Assembly (NCBI GenBank): GCA_964614855.1
Contig: CAZTMX010000183.1
Span: 1 to 5,794 of the forward strand
Direction: 5' to 3'
Origin: CAWJHE01 sp964614855
GTDB taxonomy: Bacteria > Chloroflexota > Anaerolineae > Anaerolineales > UBA4823
Length of the DNA stretch: 5,794 bases
The translations under genes and the position numbers were made by a program. Under the pieces are notes generated by a model. That model made no database searches, was not told the DNA's origin, and worked only from the letters and a program-made list of their open reading frames with translations. Positions 5,094 through 5,794 of the stretch are shown piece by piece. Within the stretch, counting starts at the first letter, position 1, and every line of letters begins with the position of its first letter.

Positions 5094-5696
5094 ATGTCAA
5101 AATTATTGCTGGCCAGCAACAATCGAGGAAAATTAGCAGAATATCTAGAAATATACAGCGGGCAAACCTTTGACCTGGTAACCCCTGAGATGGTGGGCAT
5201 AAATTTAGATGTAGCAGAGACAGGGAGCAATTACCAGGAGAATGCTGTGTTAAAAGGCCTCGCATTTTCCAAAGCATCGGGTTTGCTCACCCTGGCTGAT
5301 GACTCGGGGCTGGAGGTTGATGCGCTTGATGGAGCGCCAGGGCTCCACTCCGCGCGCTATTCTAGCAAGCCGGGCGCCAATGATGCTGACCGGCGCAGGT
5401 TTCTCCTGCAAAACTTATCTGGCAAACCTCAGCCCTGGTCTGCTCGCTTTCGTTGTGTGATTGCAGTGATCGACCCTACAGGAGAAATGCAGATCGTCGA
5501 AGGCATCTGTCCAGGTGAGATTATTTCAGAGGAAAGGGGCGAAAACGGCTTTGGCTACGATCCAATATTCTTATTGCCTGAGACTGGTCGAACGATGGCG
5601 GAATTACCGATGGATGAAAAGAACCACCTCAGCCACCGCGGACGTGCAGCCGCGGCTGCCCTGCCGGTGATCCTTTCCATGCTCAAAGATCAATGA
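5094..5696 (+). CDS. rdgB: RdgB/HAM1 family XTP/dITP diphosphatase
   Basis: A complete 200-residue non-canonical purine nucleoside triphosphatase. It hydrolyses dITP, XTP and ITP to the monophosphate and pyrophosphate in the cytoplasm, keeping deaminated purines out of DNA and RNA. Motifs in order are LLLASNNRGKLAEY (4-17, triphosphate-binding SNNxGK), TGSNYQENAVLKG (43-55), LADDSGLEVDALDGAPGLHSARY (67-89, with the catalytic/metal-binding Asp pair at 69-70), FRCVIAVID (119-127), ENGFGYDPIF (150-159, base recognition) and NHLSHRGRAA (177-186). Length is normal for the family. ATG 5094 has GGAGAG at 5085-5090 as Shine-Dalgarno. It is divergent from yceD across a 147-bp gap and is followed after 1 nt by a mini-ORF. 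The stop is TGA (5694-5696). Confidence 0.96.
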   Translation: MSKLLLASNNRGKLAEYLEIYSGQTFDLVTPEMVGINLDVAETGSNYQENAVLKGLAFSKASGLLTLADDSGLEVDALDGAPGLHSARYSSKPGANDADRRRFLLQNLSGKPQPWSARFRCVIAVIDPTGEMQIVEGICPGEIISEERGENGFGYDPIFLLPETGRTMAELPMDEKNHLSHRGRAAAAALPVILSMLKDQ

Positions 5697-5697
5697 C

Positions 5698-5745
5698 ATG
5701 AAATCTCGTGCCAGCCTGCTGAAACAGCTTTTTCGCTTAGGATGA
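5698..5745 (+). CDS. 15-codon mini-ORF after rdgB (doubtful)
   Basis: ATG 5698 opens one base after the rdgB stop and reads MKSRASLLKQLFRLG to TGA at 5743-5745. The stop overlaps an ATG at 5742 (ATGA) that is in frame with the next gene. It resembles no family I know and has no clear Shine-Dalgarno of its own. It could couple translation of rdgB to the next gene, or be chance. Confidence 0.2.
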   Translation: MKSRASLLKQLFRLG

Positions 5746-5750
5746 TTTCT

Positions 5751-5794
5751 ATGCCTAAACCATATCCTTTGCCAGTGCCGGATTGGGGTGTGAT
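5751..5794 (+). CDS. Start of an unidentified gene, truncated by the window edge
   Basis: ATG 5751 opens a frame reading MPKPYPLPVPDWGV to the last base. AGGA at 5739-5742 lies 8 nt upstream, favouring this start over the in-frame ATG at 5742. Same direction as rdgB, so probably the same operon. Fourteen residues are too few to identify it. Confidence 0.45.
   Translation, partial: MPKPYPLPVPDWGV

Overview
The window is a compact bacterial chromosome segment of mixed GC. Every identifiable gene is a housekeeping or redox gene, and there are no mobile elements, CRISPR arrays, tRNA or rRNA genes. The style of the primary-like sigma factor, MetRS, YceD and CinA-C proteins is compatible with Chloroflexota (Anaerolineae-like). 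That assignment is inference from protein character only; no marker gene here settles it.

Layout. (1) 1-504, minus strand: 5' part of a membrane-anchored DsbA-family thioredoxin-fold oxidoreductase, running off the left edge. Its first catalytic Cys codon is TGA (196-198), and a bacterial-SECIS-like hairpin lies 28 nt downstream, so it reads as a selenoprotein (U-P-Y-C active site). (2) 505-637: divergent intergenic region with an inverted repeat and a perfect TATAAT that would give a leaderless mRNA for the next gene. (3) 638-1126, plus strand: stand-alone CinA C-terminal domain (PncC-type NMN amidohydrolase). (4) 1135-2919, minus strand: methionyl-tRNA synthetase metG, converging on cinA-C with 8 bp between the stops. 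(5) 2920-3196, the metG leader: a consensus promoter, a 39-codon ORF with a good Shine-Dalgarno and five Met codons in nine (codons 15-23), then an intrinsic terminator just ahead of the metG Shine-Dalgarno. A segment inside the leader ORF can pair with the terminator's 5' arm. This has the architecture of a ribosome-mediated, methionine-sensing transcription attenuator; no T-box was recognised. (6) 3197-4360, minus strand: RpoD/SigA-type sigma factor. (7) 4413-4946, minus strand: YceD/DUF177 protein, without the usual rpmF partner behind it. (8) 5094-5696, plus strand: RdgB/HAM1 XTP/dITP diphosphatase, divergent from yceD. (9) 5698-5794: a 15-codon mini-ORF and the first codons of a further gene leaving the window.

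How the genes relate. yceD, the sigma gene and metG lie in the same direction and may share read-through, but each also has its own promoter-like element. The sigma factor, MetRS and YceD serve transcription, translation and ribosome/rRNA-linked functions; RdgB and CinA-C are nucleotide-pool sanitation and NAD-salvage enzymes.

The two observations most worth following up are the UGA-containing DsbA-like gene and the Met-rich leader-peptide attenuator of metG. TGA is an ordinary stop for the sigma gene, rdgB and the leader ORF, so the UGA in the DsbA gene is not explained by a genome-wide code change.
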